DNA of 64,000 bases from Polynucleobacter sp. 30F-ANTBAC (GCF_018882385.1 NZ_JACVON010000001.1:790942-854941), one strand, 5' to 3'. Positions 8,824-19,268 are shown, counted from the stretch's first letter. Numbers and translations are program-made. Notes: generated by a model from the sequence alone, not told the origin.

Positions 8824-9711
8824 TTAGTTGGACCACTGCACGGTTCCAGTCCATGCGGTTAATAAAACAATCAAGCCAAAGATAATTCTGTACCAAGCAA
8901 ACATCGTGAAATCGTGGGTTGCCACATAACGAATCAACCAACGAATACAAACAAATGCTGAAACAAAAGAAACAGCAAAACCAATACCCAAGGCCGGTCC
9001 AAATGTTGACCAACTCGCGCCACCATCTGAACCCAAATCACCTAAAACATCACGTAGCTTAAATAACTCATAAACAGTTGCACCTGAAATCACGGGAACA
9101 GCTAAGAAGAAAGAAAATTCTGTAGCCACATGACGAGGCAAACCAAACATCATGCCCCCAATGATCGTTGCACCCGAGCGTGATGTCCCGGGGATCAAAG
9201 CCACACACTGAGCTAGACCGACTTTGAGAGCATCTTGCCAACGCAAATCATCGACACTCTGAATACTTGTTCTAGTTAAAACAGAATCGGATAACTGAAC
9301 GGTTATTTTTTTCTGGCGCGACTCTACCCAAAAAATAATCAAACCACCCACAATAAACGCAGCGGCCACAGGCACAGGCGAGAAGAGTGCAGCTTTGATA
9401 TATTTACCCAATAACAATGCTAGAACAATCGCGGGGATCGTCGCTACCGTGATATTGATCGCAAAACGCTGAGATTGTCGTCTAGTGAATAAACCCGATA
9501 AAACGCTAACAAGTCTTTGGCGGTATTCCCAACAAACAGCCAAAATTGCACCGAACTGAATGATCACAACAAAGGCTTTACCTTTTTCATCATTGAAGTT
9601 AAGCATGTCACTGACAAGGATCAAATGACCTGTCGATGAAATAGGCAAAAACTCAGTGAAACCCTCCACCAAGCCCAAAATAACCGCTTTAAGTAATAAG
9701 TAGATATCCAT
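8824..9711 (-). CDS. uppP: Undecaprenyl-diphosphatase UppP/BacA
   Basis: 295 residues with about eight membrane helices. It recycles undecaprenyl pyrophosphate to the monophosphate carrier used for peptidoglycan and O-antigen synthesis. The two conserved loops are present: [18 protein letters not shown] (13-30) with the catalytic Glu/Ser/His residues, and [10 protein letters not shown] (174-183) with the essential Arg. The family is about 270 residues; the extra length is a loop near 130-155. The gene probably supports the two glycan clusters in this window as well as the cell wall. Confidence 0.95.
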   Translation of the reverse strand: MDIYLLLKAVILGLVEGFTEFLPISSTGHLILVSDMLNFNDEKGKAFVVIIQFGAILAVCWEYRQRLVSVLSGLFTRRQSQRFAINITVATIPAIVLALLLGKYIKAALFSPVPVAAAFIVGGLIIFWVESRQKKITVQLSDSVLTRTSIQSVDDLRWQDALKVGLAQCVALIPGTSRSGATIIGGMMFGLPRHVATEFSFFLAVPVISGATVYELFKLRDVLGDLGSDGGASWSTFGPALGIGFAVSFVSAFVCIRWLIRYVATHDFTMFAWYRIIFGLIVLLTAWTGTVQWSN

Positions 9712-9798
9712 ACCGCCATGATAAAGGGCTTACGGGAAATATCTATTAATTTATAGTTTTAGTAAAGGTAATAAAGTTATTGATGATCTTTGCTGATC

Positions 9799-11019
9799 TT
9801 ACTCATACCTCAAAGCTTGTATCGGCTGCATAGCCGCTGCTTTACGTGCCGGGTAGTAACCGAAGAAAATACCAATCATGGCTGAGAAACCAACCGCCAA
9901 GATAATGGGGAAGATGGTCAGCTCTACTCGCCAACCAGCTAAGTTTGCCACCAACCAAGTTCCCAGAACACCCAATAAGATCCCCAAGAAGCCGCCGATA
10001 GTGGACAAGGTAATTGCTTCGACTAAAAACTGACTCAAAATATCTTTGCCCCTAGCGCCAACAGCCAAACGTAAACCAATTTCTCGAGTTCTCTCAGTCA
10101 CAGATACCAACATGATATTCATGATGCCGATACCCCCCACCAATAAACTCACAGAGGCAACAGCAGCTAGCAAAATGGACATCACTTTGCTAGCTGCTTC
10201 TTGAGCTTGTAGTATTTCTGTCAAATTGCGTAATGAAAAATCATCGGGGGTATTAGGAGACAAGCGATGACGCTGCCTCAGCAACTCTCTAACTTTATCT
10301 TCAGCCTCTTTCATATCAACCCCATCTCGAGACTTGATGAAAATTGAACTAACGCGACCAATGCGTCCTTGCAAGGCGCCAAATATTTTATTTCTGGCAG
10401 TCGACAGCGGCAAGATCACAATATCATCTTGATCTTGCCCCATCATGCTTTGGCCCTTTTTTTCTAAAAGACCAATCACAGTAAAAGGCACACCTCTCAC
10501 ACGAATGATTTGATCCACTGGATCAGTTTCACCGAAGAGTTCACGCGCGACGGTTTGACCAACAATGGCAACTTTGCCAGAACTGGATAACTCACCGTAT
10601 TCAAACATCCGCCCACTCACCAAACCCCAATCACGTGCTTCAAAATATTCAGGCGTAGCACCCACAATGGCTGCTAACCAGTTGGTATTCCCCCAAACAA
10701 TTTGGCCACTGCCTCTTTGAGTTGGGGCTGCTACCTGAATCTCGGGTATCTCGCGCATCACAGCCCAGGCATCATCCTCCACGAGTGTTTGCGCAGTCCC
10801 TGTTCCACCGCGAACACCCGCTGTTGTGACGGAGCCAGCCCAAAGGATCATCAAATTAGAGCCCAGACCTGCAATCTGTTCTTTGACTTTTGCTTGAGCA
10901 CCACTTCCAACGGCCACCATCACAATCACAGCAGCCACGCCTATGATGATGCCTAGCATCGTTAAACCAGAACGTAACTTATTGATCTTGAGAGCTTGAA
11001 GGGCGATGAGTAAGTTCAT
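9799..11019 (-). CDS. MacB-type ABC transporter permease
   Basis: 406 residues with the MacB fold. One N-terminal membrane helix (about 17-37) is followed by a large periplasmic MacB_PCD domain, and three C-terminal helices belong to the FtsX family (about 280-405, including LLVGGIGIMNIMLVSVTERTREIGLRLAVGA). Such permeases act as mechanotransmitters that drive substrates from the periplasm through TolC rather than pumping across the inner membrane. Here the ATPase is a separate upstream gene with a one-base TAATG overlap, unlike the fused MacB of E. coli. The substrate is unknown; macrolides, siderophores and peptides are known for relatives. Confidence 0.88.
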   Translation of the reverse strand: MNLLIALQALKINKLRSGLTMLGIIIGVAAVIVMVAVGSGAQAKVKEQIAGLGSNLMILWAGSVTTAGVRGGTGTAQTLVEDDAWAVMREIPEIQVAAPTQRGSGQIVWGNTNWLAAIVGATPEYFEARDWGLVSGRMFEYGELSSSGKVAIVGQTVARELFGETDPVDQIIRVRGVPFTVIGLLEKKGQSMMGQDQDDIVILPLSTARNKIFGALQGRIGRVSSIFIKSRDGVDMKEAEDKVRELLRQRHRLSPNTPDDFSLRNLTEILQAQEAASKVMSILLAAVASVSLLVGGIGIMNIMLVSVTERTREIGLRLAVGARGKDILSQFLVEAITLSTIGGFLGILLGVLGTWLVANLAGWRVELTIFPIILAVGFSAMIGIFFGYYPARKAAAMQPIQALRYE

Positions 11020-11741
11020 TAAGTTTTACTCTCAATCCTTGGTGGATTTTTCTGATCCGATAAAACACGACCATCTTTAAAAGTAATGGTGCGTTGCGCA
11101 TAGGCCGCCACATCTTGCTCATGCGTCACTACCACGACAGTTATGCCTTGTTGATTTAAATGCGTCAACAAGTCCATGACCTCGCCACTGGTTTTAGAAT
11201 CCAATGCACCTGTGGGCTCATCCGCCAAAATTAAATCTGGGTCATTCACCAATGCTCTAGCAATAGCCACTCGCTGCTGTTGACCACCGGATAACTGAGC
11301 TGGCGTGTTGTTCAACCTCTCACCCAAACCCACTTGCTGTAAACGTTGCTGGGCATGATCCAAGCGCTCTTGCTTAGTCAACCCCGCAAGAACTCCCTCG
11401 CGAGCATAGAGCAAAGGTAAAGCTACATTCTCAAGAGCGGAAGTTCTAGCCAATAGATTAAATTGCTGAAATACAAAACCAATGCGGCGATTGCGAAGGG
11501 TTGCCAACGCATTGCTATCCATGGTGGCTATGTCTTCACCCGCTATCAAACAACTGCCACTGGTAGGTTGATCCAAGCAACCAATCATGTTCATGAAGGT
11601 TGACTTACCTGAACCCGAGGCACCCACAATCGCCACAAATTCACCTTGCTGTATTTCTAAGCTAACATCATTCAAGGCATGCACCAACTGTTCACCAACT
11701 CCATAGGTTTTCACAAGATGGCGGGCTTGGATAAATGACAT
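11019..11741 (-). CDS. ABC transporter ATPase of MacB/LolD type
   Basis: 240 residues. Walker A GASGSGKST is at 40-48, the signature LSGGQQQRVAIARAL at 150-164, and Walker B LILADEPTGALD at 170-181, followed by the H-loop VVVTHEQ. The 'LNNTPAQLSGGQQQR' region and ADEPTGALD are typical of the MacB/LolD (o228) branch. It must energise the permease encoded immediately downstream with a one-base overlap. Together with the adaptor upstream it completes the inner-membrane part of an efflux system. Confidence 0.93.
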   Translation of the reverse strand: MSFIQARHLVKTYGVGEQLVHALNDVSLEIQQGEFVAIVGASGSGKSTFMNMIGCLDQPTSGSCLIAGEDIATMDSNALATLRNRRIGFVFQQFNLLARTSALENVALPLLYAREGVLAGLTKQERLDHAQQRLQQVGLGERLNNTPAQLSGGQQQRVAIARALVNDPDLILADEPTGALDSKTSGEVMDLLTHLNQQGITVVVVTHEQDVAAYAQRTITFKDGRVLSDQKNPPRIESKT

Positions 11742-11769
11742 GATCGTCAGAAATTCTTAATTTATAAAA

Positions 11770-13062
11770 TTAGAAGAAACGAGGGCCAGTTGGCCGAGCA
11801 GCCTCTGAACCACCTGTCTTTTGCACGCCAATAATGACTTGATCTCCTACTTTCAATGAAGATTCTCCATTTTCGGTAGGCAAAATCTCACTGGCAGTAC
11901 CATCACTTAAACCTACTTGAATTGTTTTTTGAACAGGTTTTTTCTTAAGTCCGCCCTCTTCCAAAACCCAGACTTTACGAGAAGTGGCTTTTGGCATCCC
12001 GCCATAAGGCTTTAAAGAAGATTTATCAGTTGTAGCTGAAGTCGTGTTCGAGTCCGACTTATTTGGTTTTGAGGTTTTGGATTCTTTAGCAGAATTATTT
12101 TCAGCACCCTTACCCATCACCGCATCCGGCATCTTAAAACGTAAAGCAGCATTGGGTAAACGCAAGACTTTTTCTTTTTGCTCGGTGATGATGCTGGTGT
12201 TCGCTGTCATACCAGGCAATAGTTTTAAATCAGGATTGGAGGCGCTGAGAAGAACGGTATAAGTCACGACATTTTGAACATTCAATGGCGCCTTACGAAC
12301 TTGCTTCACTTGACTCTGAAAAGTTTGACCTGGAAAAGCATCGACTGTAAAACTAGCAGCCATACCCGCTGTAATGCGACCCACATCCGCTTCATCAATC
12401 GATGTTTCAACCTGCATATCAGATAAGTCTTGAGCGATGATGAACAACTCTGGCGCCTGCAAGCTAGCGGCTACCGTCTGACCTCTCTCCACACTGCGCT
12501 TGACCACTACACCATCAACTGGCGCTCTAATGACCGTATCATCTAAAGCTTTTTTAGCCATCGCCATAGAAGCTTTAGCACTCTTATAAGCACTCAAAGT
12601 TTGATCAAAAGCAGACGGTGAAATAAAGTTTTTCTCGATTAACTTTTTATTGTTCTCATGATTACGGTTCGCTAATATGTAATTAGCCTCCGCTTGCTCA
12701 AAGCGAGCTTGCCACTCACGTGGGTCAATACGTGCAATCACCTGACCTTTTTTAACAACATCATTAAAGTCGACATAAATATCTTGCAGCATGCCGGAAA
12801 CCTGCGTACCCACTTGAACTGACTTAACAGGATTCAAGGTACCACTGGCACTGATTGTTACTGCTAGAGGACCCTCTTCCACAGCGACAGTTTTATATTG
12901 TGGATCACTCCATCCGAATGAAGCTGCCAAGAACTTCCAAATCACTATGAATACAATAAAGGTTAAAAAGCTATAGAGAGCTTTACGAACCCATGCGTGA
13001 GCACCTATCCATTGACGGATAGTGTTGAAGTACACGAGGCGCTGATTCCAAATGTTTTGCAT
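11770..13062 (-). CDS. MacA-like periplasmic adaptor protein
   Basis: 430 residues, membrane-fusion protein family. A membrane helix at about 28-48 is followed by the barrel-sandwich halves GTLNPVKSVQVGTQVSGMLQDIYVD and DTVIRAPVDGVVVKRSVERGQTV, with an alpha-hairpin between them (about 115-165). Beta-barrel and membrane-proximal domains follow. Around 315-350 there is a Lys/Ser/Asn/Thr-rich insertion (KTSKPNKSDSNTTSATTDKS) with low-complexity character, probably a flexible loop. It bridges the MacB-type complex to an outer-membrane TolC channel; a TolC gene is divergently encoded next door. Confidence 0.9.
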   Translation of the reverse strand: MQNIWNQRLVYFNTIRQWIGAHAWVRKALYSFLTFIVFIVIWKFLAASFGWSDPQYKTVAVEEGPLAVTISASGTLNPVKSVQVGTQVSGMLQDIYVDFNDVVKKGQVIARIDPREWQARFEQAEANYILANRNHENNKKLIEKNFISPSAFDQTLSAYKSAKASMAMAKKALDDTVIRAPVDGVVVKRSVERGQTVAASLQAPELFIIAQDLSDMQVETSIDEADVGRITAGMAASFTVDAFPGQTFQSQVKQVRKAPLNVQNVVTYTVLLSASNPDLKLLPGMTANTSIITEQKEKVLRLPNAALRFKMPDAVMGKGAENNSAKESKTSKPNKSDSNTTSATTDKSSLKPYGGMPKATSRKVWVLEEGGLKKKPVQKTIQVGLSDGTASEILPTENGESSLKVGDQVIIGVQKTGGSEAARPTGPRFF

Positions 13063-13252
13063 GACTGCTTTCTATAAGCTAAAAATTAACTTTGACGATT
13101 TACATTTCTATTGTGAATCAAAAACTGAATTTAGTTTAAAAGCCTGATGATTAAGTGTTAATTGAGTTAATTTGCATCAATAAAAGCATCATTTTATTCA
13201 AAGCTAAAGAATACTTATAGGAAAGGCATAAGCATTTTTCAATCCATGAAAT

Positions 13253-13290
13253 AAAAAGCCTTCGGGGTCAGTCCTTTTTGAAGGTTTTTT
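13253..13290 (+). terminator. Terminator-like hairpin upstream of the TolC gene
   Basis: AAAAAG-CCTTC (13253-13263) pairs with GAAGG (13280-13284), followed directly by six T. The stem is short (5 GC-containing bp plus A/T flanks), with a 16-base loop. Its location about 40 bases before the TolC start suggests an attenuator or a stop for upstream read-through; the function is uncertain. Confidence 0.35.
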
Positions 13291-13331
13291 AAAAATCTGC
13301 AAAGCAAACCAGTTTGGTGGAAAATAGGGAA

Positions 13332-14855
13332 ATGAAAGCAAAAAGCATGATGGATACCGTATTACGCCCAAAACATAAGCAACTAGTGCTGCTCTTAGCC
13401 CTGGCTTGGAGTGCCCCGCTGATGACCAGCCCTTCGTTTGCACAAGATAAGCCTCCGGTGATGGTGGTTGAGCCTAGCAAAGCTGCTTTAAGTTCGACCA
13501 AAGCCAATCAAGCTCAAGAGACTGACTTACTCAGCTTGTATCGTCAAGCCGCTCTGAGTGACCCCACCTTTACTTCTGCCCGATACAGCCTCCTTGCTGG
13601 AAAAGAAAAAACTTGGCAAGGACTTTCAGTCTTATTACCTCAAGTGAACGCCACCGGTAATGAAACCAAAAATGATTTGTACAGACGAAGTCCAGCCCTA
13701 GGCTCTTCAGACCTTAAGAGCCGCGGCTGGAACGTCCGCTTAACCCAACCCTTATTCAGTTGGGATAAATGGGAACAATTTGGCCAAGGTAACTTGAGCG
13801 CCGCGATTGCAGAGGCTCAATTTGCTGCAGCTGAGCAAGATTTAGTTTTGAGAGTTACTGAAGCTTACTTCAACGTTCTCAATGCGCAAGACACGCTTAA
13901 TCTCAATAGAAATAAAAAAGCATTAATTAGCGAGCAATTAGAACAAGCCAAACGTAATTTCGAAGTGGGTACCTCAACCATCACAGATACCCATGAAGCG
14001 CAGTCACGCTTCGACTTAGTTGTTGCGCAAGAGTTGGCAGCAGAAGCGGACTTACTGATTAAGCGCAGCGCCCTAGAGCAATTAACGGGCTCTCAGATTG
14101 GCAATCTAAAAAGCTTGAACGGTAACGCCAAAATTGAAGTGGTCGCTAAAGATCGCAAGCTAAAAAACAAAGGCTATCAAAAATCACAAAAAGTGAATAT
14201 TGAGTCTACAACACAAGTGCAACCAGGCCAGACCATCCAAGATTGGGTGAAACAAGCTGAAGACGTGAGCTATGGCATCTTAGCTAGCAAGCTAGCTTAC
14301 GAAATCGCCAGCAAAGATACCAAAAGAGCAATGGCAGGCCATGCTCCTTCTGTTGATTTAGTAGCGCAACGTGGTTACAACGATTCTGAAGGTGCCGTAG
14401 GGACAGATGCCATCACATCTTCAAAAACGTATTCCAACCAAGTCATCGTTCAGGTCACAGTTCCTCTATTTTCTAGCGGCTACACGCAATCACTTGTCCG
14501 AGAGAAATCAGCACTTGCTAGCAAGGCTCTTTCAGACTACGAAGCGAAGCGTCGTGAAGTAGCCCAAGCGACTCGCCAAGCTTACCTTGGATTTAATAAT
14601 GGCTTGGCTCAAGTCAAAGCCTATGAAGCTGCTGAGATATCCGCATTAAGCGCTTTGGAGTCGAATAAGCTAGGCTACGAAGTTGGCGTGCGTATCAATA
14701 TTGACGTCTTAAATGCTCAAGACACTTTATTTACAACACGCAGAGATCTAGCCAAAGCACGCTATGACACCATTCTGAATGGTCTTAAACTAAAAGCTCA
14801 AGCTGCAGTTCTTAGCGATGAGGATCTACAGTCAGTGAATGCGTTGTTGAAGTAA
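13332..14855 (+). CDS. TolC-family outer-membrane channel protein
   Basis: About 507 residues with the two-repeat outer-membrane efflux protein pattern. An N-terminal signal peptide has its hydrophobic core at LVLLLALAWSAPL and a likely cut after SFA, before QDKPP. Coiled-coil helices and paired repeats follow (SLYRQAALSDPTFTSARY; ITDTHEAQSRFDLVVAQE and INIDVLNAQDTLFTTRRDLAKARYDT). It should form the trimeric outer-membrane duct for the adjacent MacAB-like pump. A TTG at 13314 would extend the reading frame by six residues; I prefer the ATG at 13332, with ATG 13347 also possible. Region 240-275 is a Lys/Asn-rich insertion between the repeats. Confidence 0.9.
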   Translation: MKAKSMMDTVLRPKHKQLVLLLALAWSAPLMTSPSFAQDKPPVMVVEPSKAALSSTKANQAQETDLLSLYRQAALSDPTFTSARYSLLAGKEKTWQGLSVLLPQVNATGNETKNDLYRRSPALGSSDLKSRGWNVRLTQPLFSWDKWEQFGQGNLSAAIAEAQFAAAEQDLVLRVTEAYFNVLNAQDTLNLNRNKKALISEQLEQAKRNFEVGTSTITDTHEAQSRFDLVVAQELAAEADLLIKRSALEQLTGSQIGNLKSLNGNAKIEVVAKDRKLKNKGYQKSQKVNIESTTQVQPGQTIQDWVKQAEDVSYGILASKLAYEIASKDTKRAMAGHAPSVDLVAQRGYNDSEGAVGTDAITSSKTYSNQVIVQVTVPLFSSGYTQSLVREKSALASKALSDYEAKRREVAQATRQAYLGFNNGLAQVKAYEAAEISALSALESNKLGYEVGVRINIDVLNAQDTLFTTRRDLAKARYDTILNGLKLKAQAAVLSDEDLQSVNALLK

Positions 14856-14869
14856 GTACATCTTGTACT

Positions 14870-14904
14870 ATGGTGCAATTTTTTTCATTCTAAAATTGCA
14901 CCAT
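14870..14904. repeat. 13-bp inverted repeat between convergent tolC and hipA
   Basis: ATGGTGCAATTTT (14870-14882) and AAAATTGCACCAT (14892-14904) are exact complements with a 9-base loop. Neither side has a proper T-run after the stem, so it is not a standard terminator. It may still stop transcripts of the two converging genes. Confidence 0.6.
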
Positions 14905-14961
14905 AATGCAAAAACAATTATTTGAATTAGACAAATTTCTGCGAGTTCTACTTAAAAATAC

Positions 14962-16215
14962 TTAAGCTATTCGCTTCATTAATTTACGGCTGTTACTCAT
15001 AACGTAAATTTGTAGCTTGTCTATAAAACTTTGGCTCTTAGGGTCCTTGGCATTGCAACTCAAAATAGCCTCATCTAAAGATCTTGGTAATTTTTCAAAT
15101 AAATCTTCAGCAATCTTGATCACGTAGCTTCGCTGAAGATTCAGATCTTCACAAAAGCCCGTGATCTCTTTATCGCCAATCTGACCAGCCTCATATTGAT
15201 CATTGACTGACATCGCTAAATTTGAAGAAATTCCTTTATAAACCTGGGTTGACATTAAGTCATAGAAAGGTGACAAATAAAACTTACCATCTATCTTATT
15301 GATGGATAGGTTTTTAGCATGGCCATCATGATTACCTACCATCAAATTAAAAAACAACCACTGCACCAATGACTTTATGTCATTGACAGCATCAAAGCTA
15401 TGATTCTTAATTAAGTTTGCACAGTCTACAAAACCGGGGCCACCATCTTGCTGATACTTTCTATCTGAAGTTTTGCCAAATAATTGACAAAAATCATACT
15501 GAACAACTCTTTTAAGGTTTTCTTTTCTTACTTCTCCATCAAAAAATCTATCAAACCTTTTAACAACACATGATTCGGTGTGTGGCTCATAAAATGTCTC
15601 TGCAACTTTTAAGCCGCACAAAGATGCAGTCTTCATGATGATGGCTTCATTTAGGGCTGAACGCCAAATATTTTCAAATTTGATGATTTCTGGTTTGACA
15701 ATATGAGTTGATGGCGACACCCCTATTGGCAGCATCACTTGATCATCATTAAAAATTGCAATTGAAAATTTTCGTTGAGCTCCAGCAATTGAGATGCGAC
15801 TTGCTTCGAGTAATCCACCAGCATTATGAATGCCATCTTTTTGAATTTTTTTAGCTAGCTTTTCCCAAGTGGTTTTCTCATAAGCCAGTGGATCAACACC
15901 AGTTCCTGAGGGAGTCATAATGAAACCTCCCACCGTGTCACCTGCAAATTTCCACAGTAAACCAAACAAACTTCCAACCTTGTGCTGTGAAGTCAAATAC
16001 TCCCTTAACTCTGCTTCAGGCAATAAGTTTTCAAAAAATGAAGTGATCATTGGACCATTTTGTAATCCAACTATTTTGGGAATACCCAAAAGAGCAAAGT
16101 GATCTTTTTTTGATAACCACCCTGAGTCATACTCAAAAGATAGTGGTGATCCATCGACTAGATGGCCGATTAGTTCACCCTCCCAGTAAATATCTAAGGA
16201 CTCCTGAGGCATCAA
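14962..16215 (-). CDS. hipA: HipA-family serine/threonine kinase toxin
   Basis: 417 residues. HipA toxins phosphorylate glutamyl-tRNA synthetase or related targets and induce dormancy. N-terminal HipA domain 1 (IYWEGELIGHLVDGSPLSFEYD, about 9-30) is followed by the phosphate-loop region SRISIAGAQRKFSI (139-152). The catalytic loop GNHDGHAKNLSI (294-305) has the likely catalytic Asp297 and Asn302, and SPFYDLMST holds the metal-binding Asp319. All kinase elements look intact. The start codon overlaps the upstream hipB stop by four bases, the usual antitoxin-first TA arrangement. Target specificity cannot be predicted. Confidence 0.92.
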   Translation of the reverse strand: MMPQESLDIYWEGELIGHLVDGSPLSFEYDSGWLSKKDHFALLGIPKIVGLQNGPMITSFFENLLPEAELREYLTSQHKVGSLFGLLWKFAGDTVGGFIMTPSGTGVDPLAYEKTTWEKLAKKIQKDGIHNAGGLLEASRISIAGAQRKFSIAIFNDDQVMLPIGVSPSTHIVKPEIIKFENIWRSALNEAIIMKTASLCGLKVAETFYEPHTESCVVKRFDRFFDGEVRKENLKRVVQYDFCQLFGKTSDRKYQQDGGPGFVDCANLIKNHSFDAVNDIKSLVQWLFFNLMVGNHDGHAKNLSINKIDGKFYLSPFYDLMSTQVYKGISSNLAMSVNDQYEAGQIGDKEITGFCEDLNLQRSYVIKIAEDLFEKLPRSLDEAILSCNAKDPKSQSFIDKLQIYVMSNSRKLMKRIA

Positions 16216-16481
16216 AGATCACCCGATGTTTTTTCTCTGATCACCATCTCCAAACCTAACAGGTTGAGGGTGTCCAAAGTTTTCTGGAACTGTACTGTTG
16301 GCTTACCAGCCTCTAATTCAATAATGAATCGGTTACCACTATTACTCACGCCAGCTATATCTAATTGAGTCAAACCCAAGGCTTTTCTTTGAGCGCGCAT
16401 CAACTCACCTAAGGTTTTAGTGTCACTGACCTTTAGCCCCTCTATATTACTTAACGGTAATTTTTTATGATTTTTCAGCAT
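16212..16481 (-). CDS. hipB: HipB-like antitoxin, XRE-family DNA-binding protein
   Basis: 89 residues with a Cro/C1-type helix-turn-helix at about 26-60 (LGELMRAQRKALGLTQLDIAGVSNSGNRFIIELEAGKPT). 'LGELMRAQRKALGLTQ' is strongly HipB-like. It should bind HipA and repress its own operon. Three palindromic sites of the form TTAC-N6-GTAA lie in and upstream of its start; the first covers codons for about residues 8-12. Translation of hipA is probably coupled through the 4-base overlap. Confidence 0.92.
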   Translation of the reverse strand: MLKNHKKLPLSNIEGLKVSDTKTLGELMRAQRKALGLTQLDIAGVSNSGNRFIIELEAGKPTVQFQKTLDTLNLLGLEMVIREKTSGDL

Positions 16482-16558
16482 ATTTTAATATTTAGTTACC
16501 TAACGGTAATTAAATATGATTATACGCCTAGATTCTAAATATTGTTACCGAAAAGTAA
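16447..16558. promoter_or_regulatory. Three evenly spaced hipBA operator-like palindromes
   Basis: TTACTTAACGGTAA (16447-16460), TTACCTAACGGTAA (16496-16509) and TTACCGAAAAGTAA (16545-16558) share the form TTAC-N6-GTAA. Starts are exactly 49 bases apart twice. The first lies within the beginning of hipB, the others upstream. They are the natural candidates for cooperative HipB binding; this is inferred from repetition and position. Confidence 0.75.
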
Positions 16559-16571
16559 CAATATTTAGAAT
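16532..16571. repeat. 17-bp perfect inverted repeat upstream of hipB
   Basis: ATTCTAAATATTGTTAC (16532-16548) and its exact complement (16555-16571) enclose a 6-base loop. It contains the third TTAC-N6-GTAA site at its centre. It lies between the tex stop and hipB. It lacks a downstream T-run, so it looks like an extended operator rather than a classical tex terminator, though it could serve as both. Confidence 0.65.
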
Positions 16572-16607
16572 GGCTGAGGTTTAAACAAGCTTTGTATAAA
16601 ACCCGTA

Positions 16608-19094
16608 TTAGTTTTTAGCTTTCAACTTAGCAAATGCCTCCGCAAAAGCTGTATTGCCTTGCGGCGCCTGCGATCTCGACTGAGCTTGGTGAGAGGGTTT
16701 TGATGATCTGGCTTGCGATCTATCACCAGCCTCTGAACGAGAGGATGAAGCAGATGAGTTGGAAGATGACGGTGCAGAATCATTTAACTTCATCGTTAAA
16801 CCAATGCGGCGACGCTTCACATCCACTTCAAGTACTTTTACTTTCACAACTTGACCCGCTTTAACCACCTCATGCGGATCTTTCACAAACTTATCAGCCA
16901 AAGCTGACACGTGAACCAATCCATCTTGATGAACACCAATATCAATAAAAGCACCAAAGGCTGCAACGTTAGTCACCACACCTTCCAAGATCATGCCTGG
17001 AATCAATTGATTGATATCTTCCACGCCATCTTCAAAAGTGGCTGTCTTAAATTCGGGCCGTGGATCACGACCAGGCTTTTCCAACTCAGCCAAAATATCT
17101 TTAATGGTTACAACACCAAACTTGTCATCCACCAACTTTTTAATCACATCATTAGCAGCAACTTGCTTGATCAGCTCTTTATTACCAATCACCTCGGTAA
17201 CGGGTTGACCTAATTGCTTGAGGATCTTCTCCACCAAAGGATAAGACTCAGGATGAACCGATGATTGATCCAAGGGGTTATCACCACCACTGATACGCAG
17301 GAAGCCAGCGGCTTGCTCAAATGCTTTATCACCAAGGCGTGGCACTTCTTTTAAAGCCTCACGATTATTAAAGCGTCCTTTGGTATCTCTAAAAGAAACA
17401 ATGTTTCTAGCCAAGCCCGCATTCAAACCGGATACTTTAGACAGTAATGGCACAGATGCTGTATTGAGATCCACACCCACGGCATTCACACAATCCTCTA
17501 CGACTGCATCAAGGGTTCTAGATAGTTGAAATTGGTTCACATCGTGCTGATACTGGCCCACACCAATCGCCTTAGGTTCAATCTTCACCAATTCCGCTAA
17601 AGGATCTTGCAAACGTCGCGCAATGGATACAGCACCTCGCAATGAAACATCCAACTCCGGAAATTCCAAAGCGGCTAACTCGGATGCCGAATAAACCGAA
17701 GCACCTGCTTCAGACACCACAATCTTTTGCAAAGGATGCGCATCAGAACCTTGCTTAGCCGATAGAAGTTTCATAAGATCTTTCACCAAACGATCTGTCT
17801 CACGGCTAGCGGTACCATTACCAATTGCCACTAAAGAGACCTGATGTTTAACGCATAAAGCTCCTAAAACCGCTAAAGAGCCATCCCAATCTTTACGAGG
17901 CTCATGAGGGTAGATGGTAGACGTTTCAAGCAACTTCCCTGTGGCATCCACAACAGCCACTTTGCAACCCGTTCTAATTCCGGGGTCAACCCCCATCACT
18001 ACTTTCGGGCCAGCAGGAGCGGCCAATAACAGCTCGTGGAGGTTGCGTGCAAAAACTTTGATTGCCTCTGTCTCAGCAGCTTCGCGCAACTGTGTAAACA
18101 GTGCCATCTCTAACGAGAGTGACGTTTTTACACGCCATGTCCAACGGCATACCTCTGCTAACCACTTATCAGCAGGACGACCCAATGACTCAATGCCCAC
18201 ATGCTTGGCAATCATCACTTCACACGGGTGAGGCACCAAAGATTCTTGCGACTCCTCCAAAGATAACTTCAATTGCAATACAGTCAATTGACGTCCTCTA
18301 AAAAGAGCTAAAGCACGGTGAGATGGCACCAAACGAATAGGCTCCGAGTAAGCATAGTAATCACGGAATTTTTCTTCTTCCGCCATTTCTTTACCATCTG
18401 CCACCTTCGATGTCATGAAACCTTGAGTCCATAAGAACTCGCGCAACTTAGACAATAGCGGCGCCGTCTCAGAAAATTCCTCTGACAAAATATCTCTTGC
18501 TCCATCCAAAGCCGTTTTGACATCGGGCACATAAGGATGAGTACCCTCTTCACCCGCTTGAGATTTTTTTATTTGATCCGCACTCAACGCAGCATAAGCA
18601 GTTGCATCGATATTGATATATTTAACAGCCTCGACCTGAGGATCTAAAGTAGGATCTGCCATCAAAGAACGAGCTAAAGGCTCTAAACCAGCTTCACGCG
18701 CGATCATGGCCTTGGTGCGGCGACGCGGCTTATAAGGGAGATAAAGATCTTCTAAAGCCTGTTTCGTCTCTGCGGCAGCAATCGATTTAGCCAAGGCATC
18801 GGTCAACTTATCTTGATCGAAGATGGATTTCAAAATCGCTACTCGGCGATCTTCTAGTTCACGTAAATAAAGTAAGCGCTCTTCAATGCCACGCAACTGG
18901 GTGTCATCTAAACCACCGGTTACCTCTTTACGATAACGGGCAATAAATGGAACAGTTGCTCCCTCGTCCATTAAAGCAATTGACACAGCAATTTGCTGTG
19001 GTCGCACATTCATTTCTTTGGCGATTTGGTTATTAATACGCAGAGCAATTTGCTCTGCTGATTCAAGAATGAGAGGTTTAGCTGGAGAATTCAA
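16608..19094 (-). CDS. tex: Tex-family S1 RNA-binding transcription factor
   Basis: 828 residues. An N-terminal Tex domain ([49 protein letters not shown]) leads to a YqgF/RNase H-like domain near 365-500 ([33 protein letters not shown]). Helix-hairpin-helix motifs follow around 535-590, then a C-terminal S1 domain ([31 protein letters not shown]). The last 55 residues are a Ser/Gln/Ala-rich tail, longer than in E. coli YhgF. The only plausible start in frame is a TTG at 19094, because an in-frame stop occurs about 14 codons upstream. Tex influences transcription fidelity and toxin expression in other bacteria. Confidence 0.93.
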   Translation of the reverse strand: MNSPAKPLILESAEQIALRINNQIAKEMNVRPQQIAVSIALMDEGATVPFIARYRKEVTGGLDDTQLRGIEERLLYLRELEDRRVAILKSIFDQDKLTDALAKSIAAAETKQALEDLYLPYKPRRRTKAMIAREAGLEPLARSLMADPTLDPQVEAVKYINIDATAYAALSADQIKKSQAGEEGTHPYVPDVKTALDGARDILSEEFSETAPLLSKLREFLWTQGFMTSKVADGKEMAEEEKFRDYYAYSEPIRLVPSHRALALFRGRQLTVLQLKLSLEESQESLVPHPCEVMIAKHVGIESLGRPADKWLAEVCRWTWRVKTSLSLEMALFTQLREAAETEAIKVFARNLHELLLAAPAGPKVVMGVDPGIRTGCKVAVVDATGKLLETSTIYPHEPRKDWDGSLAVLGALCVKHQVSLVAIGNGTASRETDRLVKDLMKLLSAKQGSDAHPLQKIVVSEAGASVYSASELAALEFPELDVSLRGAVSIARRLQDPLAELVKIEPKAIGVGQYQHDVNQFQLSRTLDAVVEDCVNAVGVDLNTASVPLLSKVSGLNAGLARNIVSFRDTKGRFNNREALKEVPRLGDKAFEQAAGFLRISGGDNPLDQSSVHPESYPLVEKILKQLGQPVTEVIGNKELIKQVAANDVIKKLVDDKFGVVTIKDILAELEKPGRDPRPEFKTATFEDGVEDINQLIPGMILEGVVTNVAAFGAFIDIGVHQDGLVHVSALADKFVKDPHEVVKAGQVVKVKVLEVDVKRRRIGLTMKLNDSAPSSSNSSASSSRSEAGDRSQARSSKPSHQAQSRSQAPQGNTAFAEAFAKLKAKN

Positions 19095-19268
19095 TATAGA
19101 TGACTTTGTGTAAGTTGGAATGATGAAGTATTTCTAAGAGGATCGATTCTAAACACATCAACGCCGGCTCTACTTTTTTAGAAATTTGACAACGTAGAAA
19201 ACGATCTACTTAAGCGCTTCAGATGGCCAGCAATCATGCAATCTCAAACTGGATTTAGCCTATTTCGG

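Noticed and set aside
14870-14904. Standard terminator for tolC/hipA
   Set aside because: The inverted repeat is perfect but has no T-run in either direction, so it is listed only as a repeat.
16634-17213. Rightward ORFs opposite tex
   Set aside because: Their translations look random, and tex has clear conserved domains throughout.
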